A DNA stretch of 64,000 nucleotides from Dichetophora obliterata (lineage: Eukaryota; Arthropoda; Insecta; Diptera; Sciomyzidae): assembly GCA_963920525.1 (NCBI GenBank), contig OY986438.1, positions 53,145,753 through 53,209,752 on the forward strand. Reading direction: 5' to 3'. Both the position numbers and the translations under genes were made by a program. The notes beneath the pieces were generated by a model. That model did not search any database. It had not been told where the DNA came from and worked only from the letters and a program-made list of their open reading frames with translations. Below are positions 45,875-59,756 of the stretch, in pieces; within the stretch, counting starts at the first letter, position 1; each line of letters begins with the position of its first letter.

Positions 45875-48680
45875 TCTATATATATAAAAATGGATGTATG
45901 TATGTGGGTATGTGGGTATGTGGGTATGTGGGTATGTGGGTATGTGGGTATGTGGCTATATCACGTATAGACTCCAAAACCGCTGAACCGATCTTTATGA
46001 AATTTTCAGAGAAAATAAATCCACATCTTGAGAGTGTTCCTGTGAGGTTTGGTAACGATTGGAGAAGGGGGCGTGGTACCTCCCATACAAGCCAAATTTG
46101 CTCCATCGATCACAAACCAAAAAAAGGATATATATCAGGCGGTTTCAATCGTAAAAAAATAAGATTTGGTAATTTTGTTCAGATGGTTACTGTCGGTAAC
46201 TGTACAAAAAATGGGCGTGGTCGTAAAATAAATACGCCCACTTTTTCGAAATCATGGCAATTCCAGAGTTCTATACACTTTTACAGTGAAACTTACTGTA
46301 TAGGTGCTCCAAGAGGCGGTCACTATATATAAATATTTTCACGCCCACTTTTACCGCCCACAAATCAATGTCTATATATATAAAAAGCAAAACGATGTGT
46401 GTCTGGCTGTGTGATGTCTATAGACTCCAAAACTACTAAACCGATTGACCTGAAATTTTGGCAGCCGATTTATTTCAGGTACGAGATGGTTGAGGGGAAA
46501 AATGTGCCACACCCCCCTTTTACCGCCCCCAAATCAATAAAAATGTTATATTTCAGTCAGTTTGGGTCGTATAAGGCTAAAATTTTGCAATTTAGTATGT
46601 ACGGTTACTGTCGATAACTGTGCTTAAAATGGGTTTCCACGCCCCCTTTTACCGCCCACAAAGAAATGAAAATGCTTTATTTCAGACGGTTTTGGTCGTA
46701 TAAGACTTAAATTTAGTACTTTGGTTTGTGTAGTTACTGACAGTAACTGTACGAAAAATTGGTTTCCACGCCCCCTTTTTGCGCCCACAAATCAGAGAAA
46801 ATGCTATATTTCAAGCAGTTTTGGCCGTATGAGACTAACATGTGATACCTAAGTTTGTATGGCTACTTTCGGCAACTGAACTAAAAAAAGGCGTCATCGC
46901 TATATAGCCACACCCACACCCACTTTTTGAGAAATCATTAAAATTGACTACTGGGTCTATTGAGCTAAAATGTTGCTTTAGTTTGTACTGTTACTGTCAG
47001 CAACTATACTAAAAATAGGTTTCACGCCCCCCTTTTACTGCCCACAAACCAATGAAAACGTTTTATTTCAACGGTTTGTATCGTGTTGGACAAAAATTAC
47101 TCTCGGCAAGTGCACTAAAAATAGGCCTGTCCCACTTTAGTTAAACTCACTTTTCAGGGAGTTAGCGTCGAGTGAAGTAAAGTGCGCCAGTCTTAACCTA
47201 AATTGAGCTGAAATTTGGGCAGTCGATTTGTTTCGATTACGAGATGGTTCAAGGGAAATATTTTCCCGCACCCCTTTTTACCGCTTGCAAAACAACAAAA
47301 ATGCTACATTTCGCATGGTTTTGATCGTATTAGACTAAAATTTGGTTATTTAGTGCGTATGGCTACTTTCGGCAGCTATACTGGAAATGGTGAATATATT
47401 TTGCATTTCTTGACATTTTCGTATATGGCAGTAAGGTGGTCTGTGGCAGAACAATGTCTGCCGAGGATAGTGAGTGTTCCTGTGAGGTTTGGTAACGTTT
47501 CGACGAGGGGGCGTGGTACCTCCCATACAAGCCAAATTTGCGCTATCGACCACAAACCAAATAAAGGATATATATCAGACGGTTTCGATCGTAAAAACCA
47601 AGATTTAGTAATTTTGTTCAGATAGTTACTGTCAGTAACTGTACAAAAAATGGGCGTGGTCGCATTAAATATACTCCCACTTTTTCGAAATAATGGCAAT
47701 TCCGGAGTTCTACACATTTTTATAGTGAAACTTGCTGTGCAGGTGTAGCGTACCGTTTCAGTGATAAAATTTTATGGGAGTTGGACAAGGAGGAGGGGCA
47801 CCTCTCATTTAACCCAAATTGGTGATATCGAATTGCTTTGAAGTTATAGGTTGACAGCGTCAGAATTCAGTATTCGCCCTCAATTTATACATGCAGTTTC
47901 ATTAATTAAATTTTATGGGCGTACGAAAAGGGGGCGTGAAACCTGCTATTTAACCCAAATTAAAGATATCAAGCGACCTATAATCTTTGGGATTATAGGT
48001 CGCACAGTTTTTGAATTCAGTATTGGACCTCATTGTACACATGTAATTTAATTGATTACATTTTATGAGCGTTGATCAAGGGGGAGTGGCACCTCCCATA
48101 CAACAAAGATTTGTGATATCGAATAGCTTTGGAGTTCAAGGTCGCACAGCGTCGGAATTCAGTATTTGACCAAAATTTACGCATGCAGATTTACTGATAA
48201 ATTTTTTTAGAGTTTGTCGGGGAGGTGTGACACCACCAACTTAACCCAAATTTGCGATATCGAATAGCTTCGGAGTTATAGGTAACTCAGCCTCGGAATT
48301 CAGTATTCGACCTCAATTTACACATGCAGTTTCATTGGCGAAATTTTATGGGCGTAGGGAAAGGGGAGTGGCACCTCCCATACAACCCAAATTTGTGTTA
48401 TCGAATAGTTTTGGAGTTATATGTCGAACAGTTTTGGTATTCGGTATTCAACCTCCATGTACACATGCAGTTTCATTGATTAAGTGCTATGAGGGATGAT
48501 CAATAGGGCGTGGCACTTCCTATACAACCCAAAATTGTTATATCGAATAGCTTTGTGGATATAGGTCGCACAGTCTCGGAATTCAGTATTTGACCTCAAT
48601 TTAGACATGCTGTTTAACTGATAACATTTTATGGGCGTTTGACAAGGGAGAGTGGCAGCAACGCGCCGGGTTTCAGCTAG
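45875..48680 (+). mobile_element. Helitron-like short unit H2
   Basis: 2806 bp, starting TC immediately after the CTAG of H1 and ending CTAG at 48677-48680, followed by T. The structure is as H1 but with one 5' module and fewer internal repeats. The H1-H2 pair as a whole is flanked by A (42173) and T (48681), the expected Helitron target, so the two probably inserted as one unit. Confidence 0.8.
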
Positions 48681-51195
48681 TATTAAATAAAAACGAAAAT
48701 TTTAAGTGCAAAATTAAATCATTATTTACCATAACATTCCGGTATACCAGTCAAAATTCAATTGTTTCACGTTTTCCAGAGCGAATCCAGATATTTCATG
48801 ACTATATTTGGAAATTATGTATACGTGATTATAATAATGCGCTGAGATACCCAGAGCAACACTTACTTCAGACTTTTTTGTTGAGCTGTGTTATTTTTGC
48901 TTTACGATTAAATTTACATCATTATCTTGTTTTTATTGGATATTTTAAAATTCTCATTTGTATTAAGTTTTGTTAACTGACTGAATGCTACGGGGGATTC
49001 AAACCCAAACATCCACCCCACTTGGCTCCGGGCCTGAGTGCAACTATGAGTATTTCGTTTACTGTTTTGCACTTATCACGATGAACTTTTTTATGCAAGC
49101 TGCACATTATAATAAAAGAAGAAGGAGAAAAACTGTTTTAACCAAGGCAGCAACATCAGTTGCAGGTTTAACACAAACATCGATACAATGATTGTTGAAG
49201 GCCAGCAACTGCTGAGGATTTTGAACAAATATTTTAACTTGGCTGACAGATTCTTTGTGATAAGAAGGAACAGAGCGTTACTCGTACATGCTGCAGATAT
49301 CAATGCGATGTCTATAATGTATAAATAAATACAATGTATGAAGACAGCCCATAAACTTAGAAGACTGTGCAGAGTAGATGTGTTCCGATTTACAGTGAAG
49401 GGTTAGGATAAGCAAGTAATTTCAATTTGAAGATTGGGTAAAAAATAATGCAGATATAATATAAGGAAGGAAACAGCCTCCTCCCCAGTCAAATTTTTAT
49501 ATAATTCAAACAGCCATAAAAATATTATTTATTAAAGTTCATTCCTACAACAGGTCGTTTAGGATCGCTATCTCTTTCCTTGGTAGCACGTAGAGCCGGT
49601 TTCAAAGAGTTCAAATGAATTTAGTATTCAAAATGCCAATCATTAATGCCAATCAAAGTTAGGCCAACATAAAGCCTACAACGAAATTAACGTTCAACTC
49701 GTATAATCAATCATGGTCCAAAATGTTACCTGATGATTGGACAAGTCAACGCTGTCGAAAATCTACACGTAGAACACAACATTGTTTGGTTAGAATGCTC
49801 CAGTTAGCTTAACACTTGAGTCAACATGATTTTGGCCAAATGCTAATGTTAGGATGCTTAAATTGAAATGTAGCAAATTGCTTTGCATTCCTAATGAACC
49901 ACGAAGCAACGAACGAACGAAATTTTAATTTCGCTTTCCTTGGCAGAATATATGTGGCAGATGTGGAAGCCTTCGTTTTGGCCACAATGTAAAAGCTACA
50001 ATCCACACTCAGCTAGTAGGAATCGTTGCGTTGTCATTGTGTGGCAAACTATCAAAAGACGATTAATTAAATATAAAAATTCCAATTTAGATAAGTTCTA
50101 CATTTTTGGCCATTTTAAATTGGACTCGAACTGGGTGCCTCAACTTTGGCACACTCCTTGCCTCAATTCTATACTGGCATACCTTCAAAGCACATAACGG
50201 CAAAAATGCAGCAGTCACAAGCAGATCTTTATCGCTGCTCCACATTGTAAGTGGGTACTTTGGTCCATGCTGGGAGCCAGAAGTTGACAAGCTATACGGT
50301 GGCACAGCGGGTGGAAGGAATGTTTGCGAATTTGAATTTAAATTGAAATAGGATGTTGGAAATCTAAATGAATTTTAACCTGAGGGTAAACGATACCATC
50401 AGATTAACATCAGATTAAATTGATTGGTCGTGGATTGCGGTGTTTCCGCATCATCATCATCATCGTCATCAGCATCAGAATGCGAACAAAAGTAGACGAT
50501 GTTCCATTAAAAATGGATTTTAAAGTAAGTTTTCCTGATTTTATTTACACCAACTTGAGGGCCATTCAATTAGGGCGAATGTGGTGCGAGGATTATGTTC
50601 GAACGTGGCAGTCGATGAGTGTGCATGGTGGTGGCCAGTTTGGACACTTAAGCGCACCATATGAGCTCGTTAAGTAGGGATAACAACCTTGAAATTATTT
50701 TGAAAGTCTTTTCAAATACAACGTAAAGAGTTAATTACACATTCGATAAAACGTCTTCACTGCAGAGCGATCGAAGAGAGAACGCAGAGCAAGAAGATAA
50801 CATTTAGCTATAGACTAGAGAGACAATAGGGAAAGTCAAGTGGAAACTGGACAAGTTTCTTAGTCAAGCAGAACATTGACAAATCGCATGAATCGAGAAT
50901 AAAATTAATTATTTCTGCTTTACCAACACGACTTTCTAGCATTCCCTAATAAATAAATAAAGGTTCTTCATACCCTGTGTTGCCATAAATCTTCGAATGC
51001 CACAATATACGACATTTGCATACAGCAGGTTGCAGCGTCACTCAGCACCGCAGGCGTTGGACTTGAGAGCGAGCAGTCGTGCTTGTGGTCTTCTGGTCTT
51101 AGCTAATAAACCAAACAGCTGAAAACGACTCTTGAACTACGGTCGTCACCATCATCATCTTCATCGTCATAGAAAGAGTTAGCGTTGAAACTAGG
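48681..51195. other. unassigned sequence between Helitron arrays
   Basis: This is less AT-rich than its surroundings, particularly 49550-51190. There is a CAT/CGT-rich run at about 50450-50478 and another at about 51148-51172. Open frames up to 85 codons show no recognisable domain. It could be host intergenic DNA, but no gene can be supported. Confidence 0.35.
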
Positions 51196-52349
51196 GTGTC
51201 CAATCCCAATCGGTTGTGACCGAATCCCGGAACTCCGAGTTCCGGGATTGCTTCCCGATTATGAAAACTAAATTAACCAGAAATTCAATGAATATTTTTA
51301 TTTATTTCCATTTTTTTATTAATTTTCTTTGAGTAATTTATCCGGTGAGGAAAAACACAGTATTAAGGTAGGTTCGATCGATTATATTCCCACAAAACAA
51401 TGAACTCATTTCCGCCTAGTGGTCGGCTTCTTCATCAGTCACTTTGGATATATCTCCAGTTAAAAAAAATTATATGACCAGACGCATAGCATATATGTAA
51501 TTTTTAACCTGTGCTTTTCCTTTTGTTCCCGCTTAACATATTTAAAATTTGCCATCTAAGAATTACTTTCAATTCCATTCATTACTCGATGTTTACTTGA
51601 CGTAAAGAATGTGCATCTTTTCATTTTCCAAAATTGCGCTATTATTTTCATATAAAGCATCTGGATGAAATGCAACACCTGACCATACCCGTATGAGTTA
51701 ATTAAAGCTAATACACTTAAAACTCTTAAAACACTACTTAAATAAAAATATTCCAATAAATATTTTCTTATTGTTTAATAGAGCTAGGTTTATTTTAAGT
51801 TTCATAAAAAAAGTTTGTTAAATATTTCTTCAAATATATACATTTTTATGTTTTTTTTTTCTTTGATTATAGTTTGGGAATATTGCTTTATATAGCAATC
51901 GGCTATTCTTACTCAAAATGAATTTAGCCACCACGAAACACAGAATTGCTTGTGTCAAAGTATCGCAAAATGTGAAACTATAGAATGAGGTTTTGCTGAA
52001 GTTTGTAAATAGAAGAGATTTTATAAGATTAGTTTAATATGTTTTTTTCTCATCTTGATCATCCAGATAATTTTTCTATTTCAATACTTGATAAATTAGT
52101 CTTTTTCTGAAATAAGAAACACCTTCCATTTAACTTTCCCGTTTCCAATTTTCAAGTTTTTTCCATTTTTTTTTCATGCGGAAGATAAAGTAGTTTCTTG
52201 TTCGATTCGGTGCGAAAGGTATAATTTTTTAGAATATATTTATAAATTTCTGTTAAATTTAATCCCAGAAGGAAAGTACCAAGATTTATACATAGTAACT
52301 GGAGTCGTTCGGGATCCAGGGATCTAGACTTCCCTACTAGAGTTGAGAC
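51188..52349. mobile_element. possible hAT-like element
   Basis: The left part reads GTTGAAAC then TAGGGTGTCCAATCCC. The right part near 52310-52349 reads GGGATCTAGACTTCCCTACT, then GTTGAGAC. The flanking octamers agree at 7 of 8 bases and the ends are only loosely inverted. A perfect 13-bp palindrome (AATCCCGGAACTC, one base, inverse) lies at 51223-51249. Tentative. Confidence 0.3.
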
Positions 52350-53048
52350 TCACCGCAAAATGGCCCTTATTTGTTCTGTCAGCAGAACAAAAGCACTGTT
52401 TACGTTGCTTTTGTTGTAACAATTTGTTCATCGTTTCTTGTTCTCTATTCTTTTCAATTTCCTTTTACTTTTAAGTTGAAATAAACAACACAATCCTCTA
52501 CGCAAGACAAATTCGACATACCAACTACAGCAACGCGGCACTTGCTTCATGGCCCGCTGTCAACGACGGCTCTGAACATATTTTTTGATTTACTATCTCA
52601 TTTGGGCCAAAGCAAAGACCATGTTAAGAACGAAATCCACCATAGGAGTTAATCACCAATTAAAGGCAACATCGAAAAATTTGTACATTCGAGAATGCAT
52701 TGTTCGAACGGCATGTCACAAGTTTTTCGTTCAACACAAATTTAAAAAAAATTTATAGATCCATATCCTTTTCGAACTATTAATTAATTGTATCAAATGA
52801 AAATATTTACTAAGTCAGGAATATTCTCAGCAACCAAAATGTAATACAATTTCGTAAAACTATTATTTCATTCGTGGTTCTTACTTCTTATTCTTATTAA
52901 AAAAGAAGATGTTCAATTATTTATGCAATTATAAAGATTAAATGATATAAGCGAATAATTTTTATTCGTGTTCTTTTTAAAAAAAAAAGAAAAACTACCT
53001 TGTAATGCACAATGCAACGATCTTTTTTTTAAACACTTGTTTTAGACT
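52350..53048. other. no identifiable feature
   Basis: AT-rich, with no coding or repeat structure recognised. Confidence 0.35.
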
Positions 53049-53396
53049 TTTTCTGGTGCTTTAATTCATAAACAAAAAACCTGTGCAAGGAGAAGGTCCA
53101 CAATTGATTTCTTCCGGTGGCGCCATGCCCTAGAAAGTCCGCATATCTTGAAAATTCGACTTTTTCGTAGTTTTTTTATAAATATTGATCTCTATAAAAG
53201 CGTATTCTAGAATTACTGAACTAGACTATGTAGACTATGTGAAAATATATGTGAAATAATAAATGTATATACAATTCTATTTTTCAGCACGATATTTTGA
53301 ACAGTTTTTGAGAAAATTTTTTTCTAAATTGTGGGAATATCGCACTCTCTGAAAGAATGCGCTAAATAAGTGATGTATTTAGTAAAAGTTGTAGTA
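53049..53396 (+). mobile_element. single arm of the foldback family
   Basis: About 350 bp matches the left arm of the 28579 element: GGTGCTTTAATTCATAAA, GTGCAAGGAGAAGG, CAATTGATTTCTTC, GGTGGCGCCAT, ATTGATCTCTATAAAAGCGTA, AAGTGATGTATTTAGTA. The terminal GGGTGCATC and the second arm are missing. Confidence 0.75.
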
Positions 53397-53994
53397 AAAA
53401 AAAAAAACTAAAAAAATTCTTAATTCAGTACTAAATATATGTACAAAATTTTTATTTTTGAAACATATTCAAGGAAATGTTTCTGTTTTTAAAAGTTTTT
53501 TAATTAAAAACAATTACTCTCTGTTTTCGGTGGCTAATTTTATGAATTTTCTTACTCACTCACTTCTTAAAGAAAGATCTCTTTTATTACAACATTTAAT
53601 AAGTGTTTTATATACCTACTATCAACCCTCTGCGACTTTGCCCGTGATACGTAAACAATGTCTTTTTTTTATTTTTATTGTAACAGTGAGTAACGCAAAT
53701 AACAGCGATAAATCTTTTTAAAAAATTTTAAAGATTTCTTGCTATTTTAGAAAAATCTCTCAGCAAGTCAATGGCCTATGTAAGAAAATTTCTATGCTTG
53801 TAAAACTCTCTTTCTTTTATATGGAAATAAAAATGAAGAATAAAAGTTGATGTCGTTTACAAAAGTTTTTAAAACTATTTAAATAATTCAAGACCCAATA
53901 CATTTTTGGGTCCAAACAAACTACATCAGAAAGAATGTTAGGTATACAAATTGAATTATAACGGAATAGATGGTATATGTAAATTTATCTTATA
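53397..53994. other. no identifiable feature
   Basis: AT-rich. An 87-codon open frame at 53458 has no recognisable features and is probably chance. Confidence 0.35.
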
Positions 53995-56762
53995 CTAGCT
54001 GAAACCCGGCGCGTTGCTGCCACTCTCCCTTGTCAAACGCCCATAAAATGTTATCAGTTAAACAGCATGTCTAAATTGAGGTCAAATACTGAAATCCGAG
54101 ACTGTGCGACCTATATCCACAAAGCTATTCGATATAACAATTTTGGGTTGTATAGGAAGTGCCACGCCCTATTGATCATCCCTCATAGAACGTAATCAAT
54201 TAAACTGCATGTGTACATGGAGGTGGAATACCGAATACCAAAACTGTTCGACATATAACTCCAAAACTATTCGATAACACAAATTTGTGTTGTATGGGAG
54301 GTGCCACTCCCCTTTCCCTACGCCCATAAAATTTTGCCAATGAAACTGCATGTGTAAATTGAGGTCGAATACTGAATTCCGAGGCTGAGTTACCTATAAC
54401 TCCAAAGCTATTCGATATCGCAAATTTGGGTTAAGTTGGTGGTGTCACACCTCCCCGACAAACTCTAAAAAAATTTATCAGTAAATCTGCATGCGTAAAT
54501 TTTGGTCAAATACTGAATTCCGACGCTGTGCGACCTTGAACTCCAAAGCTATTCGATATCACAAATCTTTGTTGTATGGGAGGTGCCACTCCCCCTTGAT
54601 CAAAGCTCATAAAATGTAATTAATAAAATTACATGTGTACAATGAGGTCCAATACTGAATTCAAAAACTGTGCGACCTATAATCCCAAAGATTATAGGTT
54701 GCTTGATATCTTTAATTTGGGTTAAATAGGAGGTTTCACGCCCCCTTTTCGTACGCCCATAAAATTTAATTAATGAAACTGCATGTATAAATTGAGGGCG
54801 AATACTGAATTCTGACGCTGTCAACCTATAACTTCAAAGCAATTCGATATCACCAATTTGGGTTGAATGAGAGGTGCCCCTCCTACTTGTCCAACTCCCA
54901 TAAAATTGTATCACTGAAACGGTACGCTACACCTGCACAGCAAGTTTCACTATAAAAATGTGTAGAACTCCGGAATTGCCATTATTTCGAAAAAGTGGGA
55001 GTATATTTAATGCGACCACGCCCATTTTTTGTACAGTTACTGACAGTAACTATCTGAACAAAATTAATAAATCTTAGTTTTTACGATCGAAACCGTCTGA
55101 TATATATCCTTTATTTGGTTTGTGGTCGATAGCGCAAATTTGGCTTGTATGGGAGGTACCACGCCCCCTCGTCCAAACGTTACCAAACCTCACAGGAACA
55201 CTCACTATCCTCGGCAGACATTGTTCTGCCACAGACCACCTTACTGCCATATACGAAAATGTCAAGAAATGCAAAATATATTCACCATTTCCAGTATAGC
55301 TGCCGAAAGTAGCCATATGCACTAAATAACCAAATTTTAGTCTAATACGATCAAAACCGTGCGAAATGTTGCATTTTTGTTGTTTTGCAAGCGGTAAAAA
55401 GGGGTGCGGGAAAATATTTCCCTTGAACCATCTCGTAATCGAAACAAATCGACTGCCTAAATTTCAGCTCAATTTAGGTTAAGACTGGCGCACTTTACTT
55501 CACTCGACGCTAACTCCCTGAAAAGTGAGTTTAACTAAAGTGGGACAGGCCTATTTTTAGTGCACTTGCCGAGAGTAATTTTTGTCCAACACGATACAAA
55601 CCGTTGAAATAAAACGTTTTCATTGGTTTGTGGGCAGTAAAAGGGGGGCGTGAAACCAATTTTTAGTACAGTTGCTGACAGTAACCGTACAAACTCAATT
55701 TTAATGATTTCTCAAAAAGTGGGTGTGGGTGTGGCTATATAGCGATGACGCCTTTTTTTAGTTCAGTTGCCGAAAGTAGCCATACAAACTTAGGTATCAC
55801 ATGTTAGTCTCATACGGCCAAAACTGCTTGAAATATAGCATTTTCACTGATTTGTGGGCGCAAAAAGGGGGCGTGGAAACCAATTTTTCGTACAGTTACT
55901 GTCGGTAACTACACAAACCAAAGTACTAAATTTAAGTCTTATACGACCAAAACCGTCTGAAATAAAGCATTTTCATTTCTTTGTGGGCGGTAAAAAGGGG
56001 CGTGGAAACCCATTTTAAGTACAGTTATCGACAGTAACCGTACATACTAAATTGCAAAATTTTAGCCTTATACGACCCAAACTGACTGAAATATAACAAT
56101 TTTATTGATTTGGGGGCGGTAAAAGGGGAGGTGTGGCACATTTTTCCCCTCAACCATCTCGTACCTGAAACAAATCGGCTGCCAAAATTTCAGTTCAATC
56201 GGTTTAGTAGTTTTGGAGTCTATAGACATCACACAGCCAGACACACATCGTTTTGCTTTTTATATATATAGACATTGATTTGTGGGCGGTAAAAGTGGGC
56301 GTGAAAACATTTATATATAGTGACCGCCTCTTGGAGCACCTATACAGTAAGTTTCACTGTAAAAGTGTATAGAACTCTGGAATTGTCATGATTTCGAAAA
56401 AGTGGGCGTATTTATTTTACGACCACGCCCATTTTTTGTACAGTAACCGACAGTAACCATCTCAACAAAATTACCAAATCTTAGTTTTTTTCGATTGAAA
56501 CCGCCTGACATATATCCTTTTTTTGGTTTGTGATCGATGGAGCAAATTTGGCTTGTATGGGAGGTACCACGCCCCCTTCTCCAATCGTTACCAAACCTCA
56601 CAGGAACACTCTCAAGATGTAGCTTTATTTTCCCTGAAAATTTCATAAAGATCGGTTCAGCGGTTTTGGAGTCTATACGTGATATAGCCACATACCCACA
56701 TACCCACATACCCACATACCCACATACCCACATACCCACATACATACATCCATTTTTATATA
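53995..56762 (-). mobile_element. Helitron-like short unit H3, inverted
   Basis: 2768 bp on the minus strand. The 3' end CTAG is at 53995-53998 (minus-strand T follows at 53994). The 5' end, with 7 ATGTGGGT units, runs to about 56762, where the initial TC is lost. By eye it is nearly identical to H4 but inverted. Both lack the ~38-bp segment around ACTACTGGGTCTATTGAGCT that H2 has. Confidence 0.8.
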
Positions 56763-56991
56763 TCTTATATATAAAAATGGATGTATGTATGTGGGTATGT
56801 GGGTATGTGGGTATGTGGGTATGTGGGTATGTGGGTATGTGGCTATATCACGTATAGACTCCAAAACCGCTGAACCGATCTTTATGAAATCTTATATATA
56901 AAAATGGATGTATGTATGTGGGTATGTGGGTATGTGGGTATGTGGCTATATCACGTATAGACTCCAAAACCGCTGAACCGATCTTTATATA
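56763..56991 (+). repeat. two truncated Helitron 5' ends
   Basis: 56763-56889 and 56890-56991 each start TCTTATATATAAAAATGG, carry the minisatellite and CTCCAAAACCGCTGAACCGA, and break off shortly after TCTTTAT. A third, complete copy (H4) starts at 56992. This forms the centre of the large palindrome. Confidence 0.85.
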
Positions 56992-59756
56992 TCTTATATA
57001 TAAAAATGGATGTATGTATGTGGGTATGTGGGTATGTGGGTATGTGGGTATGTGGGTATGTGGCTATATCACGTATAGACTCCAAAACCGCTGAACCGAT
57101 CTTTATGAAATTTTCAGGGAAAATAAAGCTACATCTTGAGAGTGTTCCTGTGAGGTTTGGTAACGATTGGAGAAGGGGGCGTGGTACCTCCCATACAAGC
57201 CAAATTTGCTCCATCGATCACAAACCAAAAAAAGGATATATGTCAGGCGGTTTCAATCGAAAAAAACTAAGATTTGGTAATTTTGTTGAGATGGTTACTG
57301 TCGGTTACTGTACAAAAAATGGGCGTGGTCGTAAAATAAATACGCCCACTTTTTCGAAATCATGACAATTCCAGAGTTCTATACACTTTTACAGTGAAAC
57401 TTACTGTATAGGTGCTCCAAGAGGCGGTCACTATATATAAATGTTTTCACGCCCACTTTTACCGCCCACAAATCAATGTCTATATATATAAAAAGCAAAA
57501 CGATGTGTGTCTGGCTGTGTGATGTCTATAGACTCCAAAACTACTAAACCGATTGAACTGAAATTTTGGCAGCCGATTTGTTTCAGGTACGAGATGGTTG
57601 AGGGGAAAAATGTGCCACACCTCCCCTTTTACCGCCCCCAAATCAATAAAATTGTTATATTTCAGTCAGTTTGGGTCGTATAAGGCTAAAATTTTGCAAT
57701 TTAGTATGTACGGTTACTGTCGATAACTGTACTTAAAATGGGTTTCCACGCCCCTTTTTACCGCCCACAAAGAAATGAAAATGCTTTATTTCAGACGGTT
57801 TTGGTCGTATAAGACTTAAATTTAGTACTTTGGTTTGTGTAGTTACCGACAGTAACTGTACGAAAAATTGGTTTCCACGCCCCCTTTTTGCGCCCACAAA
57901 TCAGTGAAAATGCTATATTTCAAGCAGTTTTGGCCGTATGAGACTAACATGTGATACCTAAGTTTGTATGGCTACTTTCGGCAACTGAACTAAAAAAAGG
58001 CGTCATCGCTATATAGCCACACCCACACCCACTTTTTGAGAAATCATTAAAATTGAGTTTGTACGGTTACTGTCAGCAACTGTACTAAAAATTGGTTTCA
58101 CGCCCCCCTTTTACTGCCCACAAACCAATGAAAACGTTTTATTTCAACGGTTTGTATCGTGTTGGACAAAAATTACTCTCGGCAAGTGCACTAAAAATAG
58201 GCCTGTCCCACTTTAGTTAAACTCACTTTTCAGGGAGTTAGCGTCGAGTGAAGTAAAGTGCGCCAGTCTTAACCTAAATTGAGCTGAAATTTAGGCAGTC
58301 GATTTGTTTCGATTACGAGATGGTTCAAGGGAAATATTTTCCCGCACCCCTTTTTACCGCTTGCAAAACAACAAAAATGCAACATTTCGCACGGTTTTGA
58401 TCGTATTAGACTAAAATTTGGTTATTTAGTGCATATGGCTACTTTCGGCAGCTATACTGGAAATGGTGAATATATTTTGCATTTCTTGACATTTTCGTAT
58501 ATGGCAGTAAGGTGGTCTGTGGCAGAACAATGTCTGCCGAGGATAGTGAGTGTTCCTGTGAGGTTTGGTAACGTTTGGACGAGGGGGCGTGGTACCTCCC
58601 ATACAAGCCAAATTTGCGCTATCGACCACAAACCAAATAAAGGATATATATCAGACGGTTTCGATCGTAAAAACTAAGATTTATTAATTTTGTTCAGATA
58701 GTTACTGTCAGTAACTGTACAAAAAATGGGCGTGGTCGCATTAAATATACTCCCACTTTTTCGAAATAATGGCAATTCCGGAGTTCTACACATTTTTATA
58801 GTGAAACTTGCTGTGCAGGTGTAGCGTACCGTTTCAGTGATACAATTTTATGGGAGTTGGACAAGTAGGAGGGGCACCTCTCATTCAACCCAAATTGGTG
58901 ATATCGAATTGCTTTGAAGTTATAGGTTGACAGCGTCAGAATTCAGTATTCGCCCTCAATTTATACATGCAGTTTCATTAATTAAATTTTATGGGCGTAC
59001 GAAAAGGGGGCGTGAAACCTCCTATTTAACCCAAATTAAAGATATCAAGCAACCTATAATCTTTGGGATTATAGGTCGCACAGTTTTTGAATTCAGTATT
59101 GGACCTCATTGTACACATGTAATTTTATTAATTACATTTTATGAGCTTTGATCAAGGGGGAGTGGCACCTCCCATACAACAAAGATTTGTGATATCGAAT
59201 AGCTTTGGAGTTCAAGGTCGCACAGCGTCGGAATTCAGTATTTGACCAAAATTTACGCATGCAGATTTACTGATAAATTTTTTTAGAGTTTGTCGGGGAG
59301 GTGTGACACCACCAACTTAACCCAAATTTGCGATATCGAATAGCTTTGGAGTTATAGGTAACTCAGCCTCGGAATTCAGTATTCGACCTCAATTTACACA
59401 TGCAGTTTCATTGGCAAAATTTTATGGGCGTAGGGAAAGGGGAGTGGCACCTCCCATACAACACAAATTTGTGTTATCGAATAGTTTTGGAGTTATATGT
59501 CGAACAGTTTTGGTATTCGGTATTCCACCTCCATGTACACATGCAGTTTAATTGATTACGTTCTATGAGGGGTGATCAATAGGGCGTGGCACTTCCTATA
59601 CAACCCAAAATTGTTATATCGAATAGCTTTGTGGATATAGGTCGCACAGTCTCGGATTTCAGTATTTGACCTCAATTTAGACATGCTGTTTAACTGATAA
59701 CATTTTATGGGCGTTTGACAAGGGAGAGTGGCAGCAACGCGCCGGGTTTCAGCTAG
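56992..59756 (+). mobile_element. Helitron-like short unit H4
   Basis: 2765 bp, from TCTTATATATAAAAATGG to CTAG at 59753-59756, with 6 minisatellite units. It is the mirror partner of H3 and joins H5 with no intervening base. Open frames starting MYVGMWVCGYV are repeat artefacts. Confidence 0.8.

Noticed and set aside
50420..50677. 85-codon open frame with a Cys/His-looking start
   Set aside because: It overlaps CAT-rich simple sequence and has no recognisable family.
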